NCBI RefSeq assembly: GCF_002900095.1
Contig: NZ_LLKN01000002.1
Coordinates: 2,046,001-2,110,000 of the forward strand
DNA: 64,000 bases
DNA from: Salegentibacter mishustinae
GTDB taxonomy: Bacteria; Bacteroidota; Bacteroidia; Flavobacteriales; Flavobacteriaceae
Direction: 5' to 3'
Of this stretch, positions 18,193-26,683 are shown in pieces. The stretch's first letter is position 1. Each line of letters starts with the position of its first letter. Under the pieces are notes generated by a model that saw only the letters and a program-made list of their open reading frames with translations, ran no database searches and was not told the DNA's origin. Both the position numbers and the translations under genes were made by a program.

Positions 18193-19445
18193 TGTTTTCT
18201 AACTCTTGCCAGAGCGCGTTCTGATAAGATTAGTATGATTAATAATATCCACAGATATTTAGAAATATCCCTGCCATCACGGTTTTTGGACGATTCTGAA
18301 GCTTCTCCAAAAGTTGGTTTTAAAAGCGCTAAATCCATCATTCGTACATCGTACTTTGCAGCTTCCTTATTAATTTCTGGGTAAAGATTCAGTATCTCCA
18401 AAAGCTGCTCGGCAAAATATTCTTCTACAATGTTTTCTGAATTTAGATCGCCGGTTAAATAGTATTCATTTTTAGAATTTCCTTTCTTAATAAGTGAATT
18501 AGCTAAAGAATCTTTTCGAAATACCAATACTTTTCCTTCAGTTTTCGGAGCAGATTTTTCGCTTAACCAGATCAATATTTCTTCAGAATTTGAATTGAAA
18601 TTTTCTTCTTCAAAATTTAAAATTTCAATAGGCTGTTCCAGGTATTTTTCCAAAGCCAACAACGAGGCTTTTATATATTTGCTTTCTGTCTGGAATTCTT
18701 CTTCGGCATATATTTGCACCTGCAACGTATCCAATTCCACTACCGGGATATTCCGGAATTCGGCTTTTATTTCTGAAGTGGTTAAATTTTGCTTTCCCTT
18801 CTGAAATTTAAAAATTTCAGCAGCGCTAATCACCGAAATCTTTTCAATTTCGTTACCTCTTTTAACCGCCCCAACCAAATTGGTTTTTGCAGTTCCGGGA
18901 TTTAGGTTAATCCAATGGATATTTTTGCTGATTTCAGGTCGTTTTCCTTTAATACCGCTAACAAATACATTGGTAAAAACCACAACACTGTCGGTTTTTA
19001 AAGTTTCCATTTCTTTGGCGAGTTTCCAGTAATTCGGACTTTCAGACAAAGTGTCCTTTACAATTTCAGGCTGATATTCAGGAAAATCAGTTTCTAAAAA
19101 TCGAACCTCAGCGGTATTATTTAAACTATCTGTTAGGCTTTTTACTTCCGAAGAAGAAAGCAAAGATTTTTCAACCAAATAAGTGATTGGTGAATTTTCG
19201 CTTTTATAACTTAAACGTGGTTCAGCAAGGATAAAAACCAAAATCGTGATAAGTAAGATTCTTAGCAACAACAACCAGAATTCATTCAATTTAATGCTAT
19301 TGCTCTTTTGGGAATCAGATTCTTCCAAAAATTTCAAGCTCCCAACTTTAATGGTTTTCCCTTCTTTTTTGCTCCATAAATGAATCGCTACCGGAACGGC
19401 AAGTCCCAGTAAAGCCCATAAAAATGAAGGATTTAGAAAAAACAT
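18189..19445 (-). CDS. BatA domain-containing membrane protein
   Basis: The 418-residue protein opens with the BatA N-terminal domain: 'MFFLNPSFLWALLGLAVPVAIHLW' forms helix one, 'GSLKFLEES' follows, and a second helix (about 58-77) ends in 'AEPRL'. A periplasmic region of about 300 residues follows, then a C-terminal helix (about 395-412) with a short basic tail. No von Willebrand MIDAS motif is seen, so it is a scaffold-type BatA relative rather than a full BatA. It lies 1 bp after the DUF58 gene and overlaps the next gene by 4 bp, in the middle of the cluster. Confidence 0.85.
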   Translation of the reverse strand: MFFLNPSFLWALLGLAVPVAIHLWSKKEGKTIKVGSLKFLEESDSQKSNSIKLNEFWLLLLRILLITILVFILAEPRLSYKSENSPITYLVEKSLLSSSEVKSLTDSLNNTAEVRFLETDFPEYQPEIVKDTLSESPNYWKLAKEMETLKTDSVVVFTNVFVSGIKGKRPEISKNIHWINLNPGTAKTNLVGAVKRGNEIEKISVISAAEIFKFQKGKQNLTTSEIKAEFRNIPVVELDTLQVQIYAEEEFQTESKYIKASLLALEKYLEQPIEILNFEEENFNSNSEEILIWLSEKSAPKTEGKVLVFRKDSLANSLIKKGNSKNEYYLTGDLNSENIVEEYFAEQLLEILNLYPEINKEAAKYDVRMMDLALLKPTFGEASESSKNRDGRDISKYLWILLIILILSERALARVRKQ

Positions 19446-19446
19446 A

Positions 19447-20343
19447 TTACATTAAATTATTGCGTTTTTTCAATAGCAATTGAAGCGCCTCTCCAATTGG
19501 TTCGTCAAGCCGCAAAAGTTGATAGGTAATAGCATTAGCCAGCATAGTTTCTTTAGTTGCTTTAATCGATTTCTCCAGGGAATCCAGGTATTGTTTTTTG
19601 GCTTCTTTTGCATCTATCTTCATTCGTGCACCAGTTTCCAGGTCTTCAAAAGTAAGCGAACCCTTGTAATCGAATTCCAATTCATTTTTACCCAAAAGAT
19701 GCAAAACCACCACTTCATTTCGCGGAGTTTTTAATTTGGTGATCACATTGGTTAGTTCTGAAGATTCTTCGTGTAAATCTGAAATAAAAAAAATAAGTTC
19801 TTTGTGCCTTCTATCGTGAAGTTTTTCAGCGGCTTTTGCATTGTTAGGCCATTTTCCTTCAAGTTTAATATTGATTAATTCCAGCAATAACCTATTAAAA
19901 TGCTTTTTTTGAACTTGTGGATAAAGAGCGTGTATATCGTGATCATTCAATGCAAAAAGCCCCACGGCATCTCCCTGCCCCTGTGCGAGCCAGGCCAAAG
20001 AAGCAACCAAAACCCGAACATAGTCCATTTTAGTGATTCCATCTTCCTCGTGTTGCATAGACTTACTGGAATCGAGAATAAATTTTACCGAAACATTGGT
20101 TTCTACCTCCGATTGTTTGATGTAGTATCTTCCAGATCGGGCCAGCATTTTCCAATCCAGCAGGCGCATATCATCGCCCGGCTCATAACCGCGATACTGA
20201 CTAAATTCCATTCCGGGCCCCAGCCTTCGGCTGTGGTTTAGGCCAGAAAGATAGCCGTCTACCGTCACCCTGGCGATAAGTGCCAAACCACTCACGCTGT
20301 TGATGATCTCGGGTTTTAATAACTGTTGATAATCCTGCTTCAC
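19447..20343 (-). CDS. DUF58 domain protein with von Willebrand A-like fold
   Basis: The 298-residue protein carries the DUF58 signature 'FSQYRGYEPGDDMRLLDWK' at about 47-65 followed by 'ARSGRYYIKQ'. A MIDAS-like 'DSSKS' (D91-S95) points to a vWA-type metal-dependent binding fold. DUF58 proteins nearly always sit beside MoxR AAA ATPases and are thought to be their adaptor or substrate, taking part in assembly of protein complexes. Translation appears to begin at GTG 20343, directly beside a 13-bp palindrome; no better ATG lies upstream. It follows moxR by 35 bp. Confidence 0.9.
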   Translation of the reverse strand: MKQDYQQLLKPEIINSVSGLALIARVTVDGYLSGLNHSRRLGPGMEFSQYRGYEPGDDMRLLDWKMLARSGRYYIKQSEVETNVSVKFILDSSKSMQHEEDGITKMDYVRVLVASLAWLAQGQGDAVGLFALNDHDIHALYPQVQKKHFNRLLLELINIKLEGKWPNNAKAAEKLHDRRHKELIFFISDLHEESSELTNVITKLKTPRNEVVVLHLLGKNELEFDYKGSLTFEDLETGARMKIDAKEAKKQYLDSLEKSIKATKETMLANAITYQLLRLDEPIGEALQLLLKKRNNLM

Positions 20344-20355
20344 TCGATAATCGAG
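20343..20355. repeat. 13-bp palindrome copy 1 (CTCGATAATCGAG)
   Basis: A perfect palindrome around a central A touches the GTG start codon of the DUF58 gene, in the 35-bp space after moxR. An identical copy lies upstream of moxR at 21419-21431. Confidence 0.6.
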
Positions 20356-20378
20356 ATTAAATGCTTCTCCGAAGTCGT

Positions 20379-21395
20379 TTACTTATTTTCTTGTTTTTCT
20401 GCCGGTATTATTGATTTTAGCAATTCTCGGGTTACTTCATCTGAAGTTATTCCTTCGGCTTCCGCTTTAAAATTTACGATTACTCTATGTCGCAAAACCG
20501 GGTAAGCACAATGTTCTAGATCTTCTGGAGTTACAGCCAGCCTGCCTTGTTGTAATGCTCTTGCCTTAGCGGTGAGGATCATTGCCTGGCCTGCTCTTGG
20601 TCCTGCTCCCCAGTTCACCCATTCTTTTACAAATTCGTTATTGCTGGTTTCAGGGCGAGTGTCCCGTATGAGTTTATTCACATAGGAAATCAACTCATCA
20701 CTTATAGGAACTTCCCGCACTAATTGCTGAAGTCTCAAAATTTCAGCGCCACTAAGAATTGGATTAATCGTAGTCTTCTTAGATCCTGTGGTATGCTTTA
20801 GAATTTGGTTTTCTTCTATTTCTGTAGGATAGCCGATTTTAATATAAAAAAGGAACCTGTCCTGCTGGGCTTCCGGTAAAGGAAATGTTCCGGATTGTTC
20901 TATAGGGTTTTGCGTGGCCAAAATAAAAAACGGACGTTCCAATTCGTAGGTTTTCCCGGAATAAGTCACTTCAAACGCCTGCATAGCTTCTAAAAGCGCC
21001 GCCTGGGTTTTTGGTGGGGTTCGGTTAATTTCATCAGCAAGAATAATATTTGCGAAAATTGGCCCCTTATTAAATTCGAAAAATTTCTTTCCCGTGGTAT
21101 GGTCTTCCTCCAGAATTTCAGTCCCAATAATATCAGACGGCATTAAATCTGGTGTAAACTGAATTCTTTTAAATTTTAAATCTATAGCCTGGGAAAGCGT
21201 TCTTATCATTAAAGTTTTCGCCAAACCGGGAACGCCTTCTAAAAGCGCATGCCCTCCCGCCAAAAAAGTAATAAGTAACTGGTCTACGGTTTCCTCCTGC
21301 CCAATAATTACCTTGGCGATCTCGGTCTTTAAGTCTTTAAGTTTCCCGGTAAGCATTTTTACTTCCCGGTCTAAATCGGCTAATTGCTGATCCAT
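20379..21395 (-). CDS. MoxR family AAA+ ATPase
   Basis: The 338-residue ATPase has Walker A 'GVPGLAKT' at 54-61, Walker B 'IILADEINR' at 117-125, sensor 1 'FFILATQNP' and the 'LPEAQQDRF' arginine-finger region, then the small lid domain with 'GAGPRAGQAM' (about 270-279). MoxR proteins act as chaperone-like AAA machines working with vWA partner proteins, here probably the DUF58 product directly downstream. The length is normal. A 13-bp palindrome and a second hairpin lie just upstream and could affect expression. Confidence 0.95.
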   Translation of the reverse strand: MDQQLADLDREVKMLTGKLKDLKTEIAKVIIGQEETVDQLLITFLAGGHALLEGVPGLAKTLMIRTLSQAIDLKFKRIQFTPDLMPSDIIGTEILEEDHTTGKKFFEFNKGPIFANIILADEINRTPPKTQAALLEAMQAFEVTYSGKTYELERPFFILATQNPIEQSGTFPLPEAQQDRFLFYIKIGYPTEIEENQILKHTTGSKKTTINPILSGAEILRLQQLVREVPISDELISYVNKLIRDTRPETSNNEFVKEWVNWGAGPRAGQAMILTAKARALQQGRLAVTPEDLEHCAYPVLRHRVIVNFKAEAEGITSDEVTRELLKSIIPAEKQENK

Positions 21396-21418
21396 ATTTT
21401 CATCTTATTATAAATTTA

Positions 21419-21431
21419 CTCGATAATCGAG
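21419..21431. repeat. 13-bp palindrome copy 2 (CTCGATAATCGAG)
   Basis: Identical to the copy at 20343-20355, with similar AT-rich flank (GATTTAAAT here, GATTAAAT there). It lies 24 bp upstream of the moxR start. Confidence 0.6.
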
Positions 21432-21445
21432 ATTTAAATATTCCG

Positions 21446-21461
21446 TCCCGAACTATCGGGA
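21446..21461. repeat. REP-like hairpin upstream of moxR
   Basis: TCCCGA and TCGGGA form a 6-bp stem with ACTA loop. It lies next to the 13-bp palindrome in the 193-bp space between moxR and the DUF4159 gene. Confidence 0.5.
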
Positions 21462-21588
21462 TATCTCGAATCAAAAATTTTTCAATGTATGTCTCTTAAG
21501 CTTTCATCCATAGTTTACTCAAAAGAATGAACTTGTAATAGGTTTCCAATTTTATAGCTAATATTGCGTCCAGCAGCCTGCTAACTGG

Positions 21589-22206
21589 TTAAGATGTAAG
21601 TGCATACATCACGATATTTACCCCAAAACGGGTATTATCTATTTTGTAAAATCGTTTGTTTCTAAAATCGTAATCCCATTCGCAACCGTAATCTTTGTTG
21701 CTGTAAAGCACGCCAATCCTTCCGTTTATTACAATGGCCTTTAAATATTCGTGCACCAGATCGTCTCCCCAGCCATTCAGTTCCTGGGAAGTAGTTGGCG
21801 GACCATCTTCAAACTCAAAAAACACATTGTAAATTTCGTGATCATTAGGAATTTTTGTTAGTTCTCCCGGGCCGAAGATCTCTTCCATTTGCCGCTCAAA
21901 AGATTTAGCGAAAAGTCCGTCGATATCGTGGTTACAGTCATCGGCAAAAACGAAACCTCCATTCTTTACATATTTTTCAAAATTATCTTTTTCCCTGGCC
22001 GTAAACTGAACCAGTTTATGCCCCGAAATATAACAAAACGGACATTTAAAAATCTCGTCACTGCTTAGCGGAACAATATTCTCTCGGGTATCTACTTCTA
22101 ACGTGGTATACTCCACCAGGGAATTCAGCAAATTGGAGGGCATCCTTTGATCCACATCCCAATCTCCCGATTCATATTGAAGCCTGGTAAAGAAAAAGCT
22201 ATTCAT
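21589..22206 (-). CDS. DUF4159 domain protein
   Basis: The 205-residue protein is a single DUF4159 domain, an amidotransferase-like alpha/beta fold: 'FTRLQYESGDWDVDQRMPSNLL' at the start, 'YVKNGGFVFADDCN' (about 79-92) and a C-terminal block 'GVLYSNKDYGCEWDYDF' (about 165-181). In many Bacteroidota DUF4159 is part of a larger membrane protein next to MoxR; here it is a stand-alone protein without a clear signal peptide. It is 193 bp upstream of moxR on the same strand and probably belongs to the cluster functionally. Its biochemical role is unknown. Confidence 0.85.
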   Translation of the reverse strand: MNSFFFTRLQYESGDWDVDQRMPSNLLNSLVEYTTLEVDTRENIVPLSSDEIFKCPFCYISGHKLVQFTAREKDNFEKYVKNGGFVFADDCNHDIDGLFAKSFERQMEEIFGPGELTKIPNDHEIYNVFFEFEDGPPTTSQELNGWGDDLVHEYLKAIVINGRIGVLYSNKDYGCEWDYDFRNKRFYKIDNTRFGVNIVMYALTS

Positions 22207-22431
22207 TTTTAATGTATAATGTAGATTGTATAGTGTATAATTTTTTTTGCCACGAATTCGCCAATAGTTTTTTGAAGCTTACCTAATTAATAATTAGACT
22301 CCGCATCTCTCAAAAAGTAAAAAATAGATTTCAATTTATTTAGTAATTCGACTTTATTCTCCCGCAAGGTCTCAGAAACCTTGTTATTCTGCAAAAAATC
22401 AAAGATTCAAAATTGACAAATTCATAAAAGT

Positions 22432-22472
22432 AAAACTGGTTGTAATGAAAACTCCACTACAACCAGTTTTTT
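22432..22472 (-). terminator. intrinsic terminator of the tldD-pmbA operon
   Basis: AAAACTGGTTGTA at 22432-22444 pairs with TACAACCAGTTTT at 22458-22470, a 13-bp perfect stem with a T-rich end on the minus strand, 15 bp past the pmbA-like stop. Confidence 0.85.
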
Positions 22473-22486
22473 AAGATCTATAGGTT

Positions 22487-23800
22487 TTAAACTGCGTCTG
22501 AAAGGCTGGTAAAAGTAAAGTCCCTTACTTTCATATACGGAATTAAATTCCCGTTGATTCTCACCTGTTCTCCAAGTGTTTCCAGGTTGTTCAACATAAT
22601 TATCGGACTTTCGTTAAACCTGAAGTTTTTCACAGGATATCTTATTTCCCCATTTTCTATATAAAAAGTTCCGTCACGGGTAAGTCCGGTATACAGCAAA
22701 GTTTGCGGGTCTACACTTCTAATATACCATAACCTGGTTACCAGGATTCCTCGTTTGGTGCTTTTTATAAGTTCTTCTCGAGAAGCATCTCCACCTTCCA
22801 TAATGAAATTAGATGGATAAGGTACAGGATCTACTCCCTTCTGCTCTGCCCAGTATCTACTATAAGCCAGGTTTTTAACCACGCCATTTTCAATCCATTT
22901 CATCTTTTTAAGTGGCATTCCTTCTCCATTCCAGGTAGAAGTCGGTACATCGGGATGTAGTGGGTCGCTCCAAATATTTACGCGCTCATCAACTATCTTT
23001 TCTCCCATTTTGGTACCATCGTCTTTAGACATAAAACTTCGGCCTTCATCGGCAGTACGGGCGTTAAATGCTCCAGACATATTACGAAGTAAATCTACAG
23101 AAGCTGCGGGTTCTAAAATCACCGTATATTTTCCGGGTTCGATAGCCCTGGCTTCACGAGACATCACTGCTTTATCTATAGCGACTTTTGCGGCTTCTTC
23201 GGGATTAAATTTTTTAACGTCATTGTAATCGCGGGTAACCCAGCCTGAACCTGTACCGTCGTTAGTTCGCATAGTCACCGTAAAATCCACATCGGTAGAT
23301 TTATTATAGGCGAAAAGTCCGCTAGAATTCATCATCGCGCTAAATCCGGCAGAATCGTTAAGAAAACCGGCAGCGGTTACGTCTTTTTCAGATGCAGGAT
23401 TTATACTTTTCGCGGCAACCTCAGCACGATATTCCGGAGAGATATTTGCCGTTGACTCTACAAAACTTACAGATTCATCGTAAGTTTGTGGGCCAAGTGG
23501 CGCCATAAATTCTGGATTTTCGGGGGCAAGTTTTGCTAATTCTTCAGCTCTTTTCACCACACTTTCTAATGATTCATCATCAAATTCATCTACAGTTGCT
23601 GTTCCAGATTTTTTTCCGAAGCTAGCTTCAACTGCAAGTGTTTGATTTGAGCGGTGTCCTGAAGTGGTAACCGTATTACGCGCATAACGAATGTTTCCAC
23701 TTTCGCTACCTCCCATATTTATTACACAGGCATCTGCGGTAGAAAAGCTCAATGCTTTTTCCATAATTTGCCTGGCTTCTTCTTTTGTATATATTGCCAT
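22487..23800 (-). CDS. pmbA: TldD/PmbA family protein, PmbA-like subunit
   Basis: The 437-residue protein belongs to the PmbA/TldD (U62) family. In E. coli TldD and PmbA (TldE) form a heterodimeric protease that matures microcin B17 and degrades CcdA; PmbA lacks the zinc motif and shapes the substrate tunnel. No HExxxH motif is seen here, which fits the PmbA role. Blocks 'NIRYARNTVTTSG' (about 35-47), 'EPGKYTVILEPAASVDLL' (about 221-238) and 'GLTRDGTFYIENGEI' (about 369-383) are typical. It follows tldD by 33 bp, so both are made from one operon. Confidence 0.9.
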   Translation of the reverse strand: MAIYTKEEARQIMEKALSFSTADACVINMGGSESGNIRYARNTVTTSGHRSNQTLAVEASFGKKSGTATVDEFDDESLESVVKRAEELAKLAPENPEFMAPLGPQTYDESVSFVESTANISPEYRAEVAAKSINPASEKDVTAAGFLNDSAGFSAMMNSSGLFAYNKSTDVDFTVTMRTNDGTGSGWVTRDYNDVKKFNPEEAAKVAIDKAVMSREARAIEPGKYTVILEPAASVDLLRNMSGAFNARTADEGRSFMSKDDGTKMGEKIVDERVNIWSDPLHPDVPTSTWNGEGMPLKKMKWIENGVVKNLAYSRYWAEQKGVDPVPYPSNFIMEGGDASREELIKSTKRGILVTRLWYIRSVDPQTLLYTGLTRDGTFYIENGEIRYPVKNFRFNESPIIMLNNLETLGEQVRINGNLIPYMKVRDFTFTSLSDAV

Positions 23801-23833
23801 TTCTATATTTCTTTTTTAGTAAACCAGTTAGTA

Positions 23834-25474
23834 TTAAACACTTCTACCCGTATTAATTACATTTACACCGTCAAACCTGGAGGTAGAACTTCCGTGGGAA
23901 ACAGCGCTAACCTGCGAAGGCTGGCCTTTTCCATCAAAGAAGGATCCGAACATACGATAATCGCTTTCGTCACAAATTTTAGAGCAGGAATTCCAGAATT
24001 CCTGGGTGTTAGACTGGTAAGCTACATCGTCTAGCATGCCCACAATTTCTCCATCTTTAATTTCGAAAAATACGGTACCGCCAAACTGGAAGTTATAACG
24101 TTGCTGATCTATGGAATAAGAACCGCGCCCGGCGATATAAATACCTTTTTCCACATTTTTGATCATATCGTTTATAGAATATTTCTCTTTCCCTGGTTCT
24201 AATGAAACATTAGGCATACGTTGAAACTGAACATCATTCCAGCTTTGCGCGTAGCAACAACCGTGAGATTCATTCTGGTCTATCATATGTACCTGGTCGC
24301 GAATCGCCTGGTAGTTTGTTAAAACACCATTTCTTACAAGATCCCATTTCTTGGTCTTCACCCCTTCATCATCATAGCCTACGGCACCAAGGGAACCCGG
24401 TTGAGTTTTATCGGCTACCAGGTTTACAATATCACTTCCATATTGGAAATCTCCAGATCTCCATTTATCTAAAGTAGCAAAACTAGTCCCGGCATAATTG
24501 GCTTCGTAACCTAGTACACGGTCTAATTCTAATGGGTGACCTACAGATTCGTGAATAGTTAATCCTAAGTGGTTTGGTTCAAGAACCAGATCATATTTAC
24601 CCGGCTCTACAGATTTAGCAGAAAGCATTTCTTTAGCTTGTTTTGCGGCCAAAGTGGCATCTTCTACCATATCATAACTATTACGATACAATCTTAATCC
24701 GCCGGGACCTTCCAGCTTTTCAGATTCCAGCCCATCCATATATTCATAACCCATTCCCATAGGCGCGCTCATCGCATCACGAGATTTAAATTTCCCAGCC
24801 TCACGGTCTATAGCAGTAACCCCAAAGGTTGGCCAGATTCTATGTATGTCCTGGTCTATATAAGAATCTTCAGTAGAGGCAAAATATTTTTGCTCATTCA
24901 CCATAAAAAGTGCCGAATTCACAAAGTTGGCTCCATTATCCATGGCAGCAGCATTCGCGCTAAGCAATAAGTCTACTTTTTCTGAAACCGGAACTTCTTT
25001 AAAGTCTTTTTTAATTGGAGTTTTCCAGGAAACTTCCCCGTGAGATTCTACCGGAGCAAGTTTTACCGGTTCTTTCTGAATTTTAGAATTTGCCTTTGCA
25101 ATAGCAACGGCTTGTTGTGTGGCTTTCATAATCCCATCTTCGGTAACGCTATTGGTAGAGGCAAATCCCCAGGTACCATTAGCTATTACTCGAATTCCTA
25201 TTCCAAAAGACTCTGTATTTACCACGTTTTGAACTTTATCTTCACGCGTAAAAACGTATTGATTAAGGTAGCGGCCTATCCTGGCATCTGCATAGGTAGA
25301 ACCAAGAGATTTAGCTGTGTTTAGCGCTACATCGGCGAGTTTTCTTTTGGTAAGAATATCCATACCGGGATGCAAAAGTGCTTCGGCAGAAACGTTACTT
25401 CCCATTAAATAGGAAGGAAGCATCAAAGCCCCTGTACCCATACCGGCTAATTGAACGAACTTTCTTCTTTTCAT
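23834..25474 (-). CDS. tldD: TldD-type metalloprotease with Tat-like leader
   Basis: The 546-residue protein has the TldD zinc motif 'HESVGH' (H308 to H313) in 'LTIHESVGHPLELDRVLGYEANYAGTS'. It opens with 'MKRRKFVQLAGMGTGALMLPS', a twin-arginine type leader with RRKF and a hydrophobic stretch, about 50 residues more than E. coli TldD, which is cytoplasmic. Export is therefore likely, though the downstream PmbA-like partner shows no such leader. The family cleaves unfolded peptides and matures some RiPPs; no precursor peptide is evident nearby. It heads the operon. Confidence 0.9.
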   Translation of the reverse strand: MKRRKFVQLAGMGTGALMLPSYLMGSNVSAEALLHPGMDILTKRKLADVALNTAKSLGSTYADARIGRYLNQYVFTREDKVQNVVNTESFGIGIRVIANGTWGFASTNSVTEDGIMKATQQAVAIAKANSKIQKEPVKLAPVESHGEVSWKTPIKKDFKEVPVSEKVDLLLSANAAAMDNGANFVNSALFMVNEQKYFASTEDSYIDQDIHRIWPTFGVTAIDREAGKFKSRDAMSAPMGMGYEYMDGLESEKLEGPGGLRLYRNSYDMVEDATLAAKQAKEMLSAKSVEPGKYDLVLEPNHLGLTIHESVGHPLELDRVLGYEANYAGTSFATLDKWRSGDFQYGSDIVNLVADKTQPGSLGAVGYDDEGVKTKKWDLVRNGVLTNYQAIRDQVHMIDQNESHGCCYAQSWNDVQFQRMPNVSLEPGKEKYSINDMIKNVEKGIYIAGRGSYSIDQQRYNFQFGGTVFFEIKDGEIVGMLDDVAYQSNTQEFWNSCSKICDESDYRMFGSFFDGKGQPSQVSAVSHGSSTSRFDGVNVINTGRSV

Positions 25475-25917
25475 AAAAAATCTTCTGTTTTTAGATTGAA
25501 TGAATCACTTTGAAATATTAAGAAAAGAAGCACTAAACTTTTAGAATTTGATTAGATCTTTAATTATTCGAAAACGAATTGAGACTGATTTTTAGAGCAA
25601 ATATTCTTAATAAAAGCCTAAAATAGCATTTTTTCTAAATACTTTCTAATGAAATTATAAGAAGAGTTGAATTATTGGTAAGAATAAATCGTGGTTAGTA
25701 GAAATCCTTTTTTAGCTCCCCTGCTTTGAAACGAGAGGAATGAATTCGGCTTAGTTGAAGAAAGGGGTGGTTGAGATACCAACATCTTACAAAAGAACCC
25801 CTCCGACCTACGGCCACCTCCCCTTGAAAATAAGGGGAGGAGCTTGATGGTATTTTCAACAGACATTTCCATTAAAATAACGGGAATAGTTTAAAATGTT
25901 TATCTGAAATTATAATA
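25475..25917. other. intergenic region without a supported gene
   Basis: This 443-bp stretch separates tldD from the esterase gene. The part next to tldD is AT-rich upstream sequence. The middle holds the REP-like inverted pair described separately. A 66-codon open frame on the minus strand (25672-25872) runs through the hairpins and has Pro/Ser/Gly-rich low-complexity content, so I do not regard it as a gene. Confidence 0.7.
25714..25845. repeat. REP-like inverted hairpin pair
   Basis: The right unit is a perfect 9-bp stem, CCTCCCCTT (25817-25825) and AAGGGGAGG (25832-25840) with a GAAAAT loop, followed by AGCTT. The left unit, starting AGCTCCCCTGCTTTG at 25714, is a degenerate copy in reverse orientation with GAGAGG as its second arm. 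G-rich AAAGGGGTGG and AACCCCTCC words lie between. The layout matches the paired palindromic (BIME-like) elements found between genes in Flavobacteriia. Confidence 0.6.
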
Positions 25918-26610
25918 CTACTCCTTCTCTACCACATCTTCCAAAACACTCCACACATTATCGGCTACAATTTCGTAACCTTCGGCGGTAGGATGAATGC
26001 CGTCTTGCTGGTTTAACTTAGGATCTCCTGCTACGCCTTCAAGAAGAAAAGGAATAAGTTCCAGATTGTTTTCTTCGGCAAGTTCAGGGAAAATATTCCT
26101 GAATTCGGTGGTATATTCTTCTCCCATATTTGGAGGAATTTGCATTCCGGCCAGGACTATTTTAGTTTTAGGATTTTTATCCTTTACGGTGTTAATGATA
26201 TCCTGAAGATTCTTCCGGGTTTCCTCCAAAGGAATTCCGCGTAAACCATCATTGGCTCCAAGTTCTAAAACAAAAACATCTACATCCTGATTTAAAACCC
26301 AATTGATCCTGTTTTTCCCGCTGGCGGTAGTTTCCCCGCTTAATCCGGCATTGATCACCTCATAATCATAATCCAGGGAATCCAATCTATTTTGAATAAG
26401 AGCCGGAAAAGCTTCAGAAGGTTCTAAACCCATTCCTGCTGTAAGGCTATTTCCGAAGAAAAGAATCACATCTTTTTCACTGTCCTGGGTTTCGGTTTCA
26501 GTTTGAGCTTCTTCAGTGTTATTTTTCTCTGATTTCTTTTCGGTATTTTCTCCGCAGGAAAACATCAGGAACATTAACAAAATCGAGGAATAACGTATCA
26601 AGTTTCTCAT
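25918..26610 (-). CDS. SGNH/GDSL arylesterase lipoprotein, TesA-like
   Basis: The product is 230 residues from ATG 26610; an upstream in-frame TTG at 26631 would add seven residues before the signal peptide and is less likely. The lipobox 'MFSC' gives Cys19. Catalytic blocks are 'FFGNSLTAGMG' (Ser55, block I), 'NAGLSGETTASG' (block II), 'LELGANDGLRG' (block III) and 'DGIHPTAEGYE' (Asp/His, block V), as in E. coli TesA-type esterase/lysophospholipase. It should sit on a membrane, facing the periplasm. It is divergent from a YbbA/YbbP-like pair, the same company it keeps in E. coli. Confidence 0.9.
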   Translation of the reverse strand: MRNLIRYSSILLMFLMFSCGENTEKKSEKNNTEEAQTETETQDSEKDVILFFGNSLTAGMGLEPSEAFPALIQNRLDSLDYDYEVINAGLSGETTASGKNRINWVLNQDVDVFVLELGANDGLRGIPLEETRKNLQDIINTVKDKNPKTKIVLAGMQIPPNMGEEYTTEFRNIFPELAEENNLELIPFLLEGVAGDPKLNQQDGIHPTAEGYEIVADNVWSVLEDVVEKE

Positions 26611-26683
26611 AGCAACAGGGTTTATAATCAAATGATTTGCTTATTTTGCCTTAATTCAAAAAAGACAATAAGCAAGTTCTAAG

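Noticed and set aside
22365-22383. Hairpin CAAGGT-CTCAGAA-ACCTTG between the pmbA-like and DUF4159 genes
   Set aside because: Only a 6-bp stem, with a better terminator (22432-22472) for the pmbA-like gene and no second copy seen.
25672-25872. 66-codon open frame on the minus strand between tldD and the esterase gene
   Set aside because: It runs through the REP-like hairpins and its product is low-complexity; the reading frame comes from the repeat.
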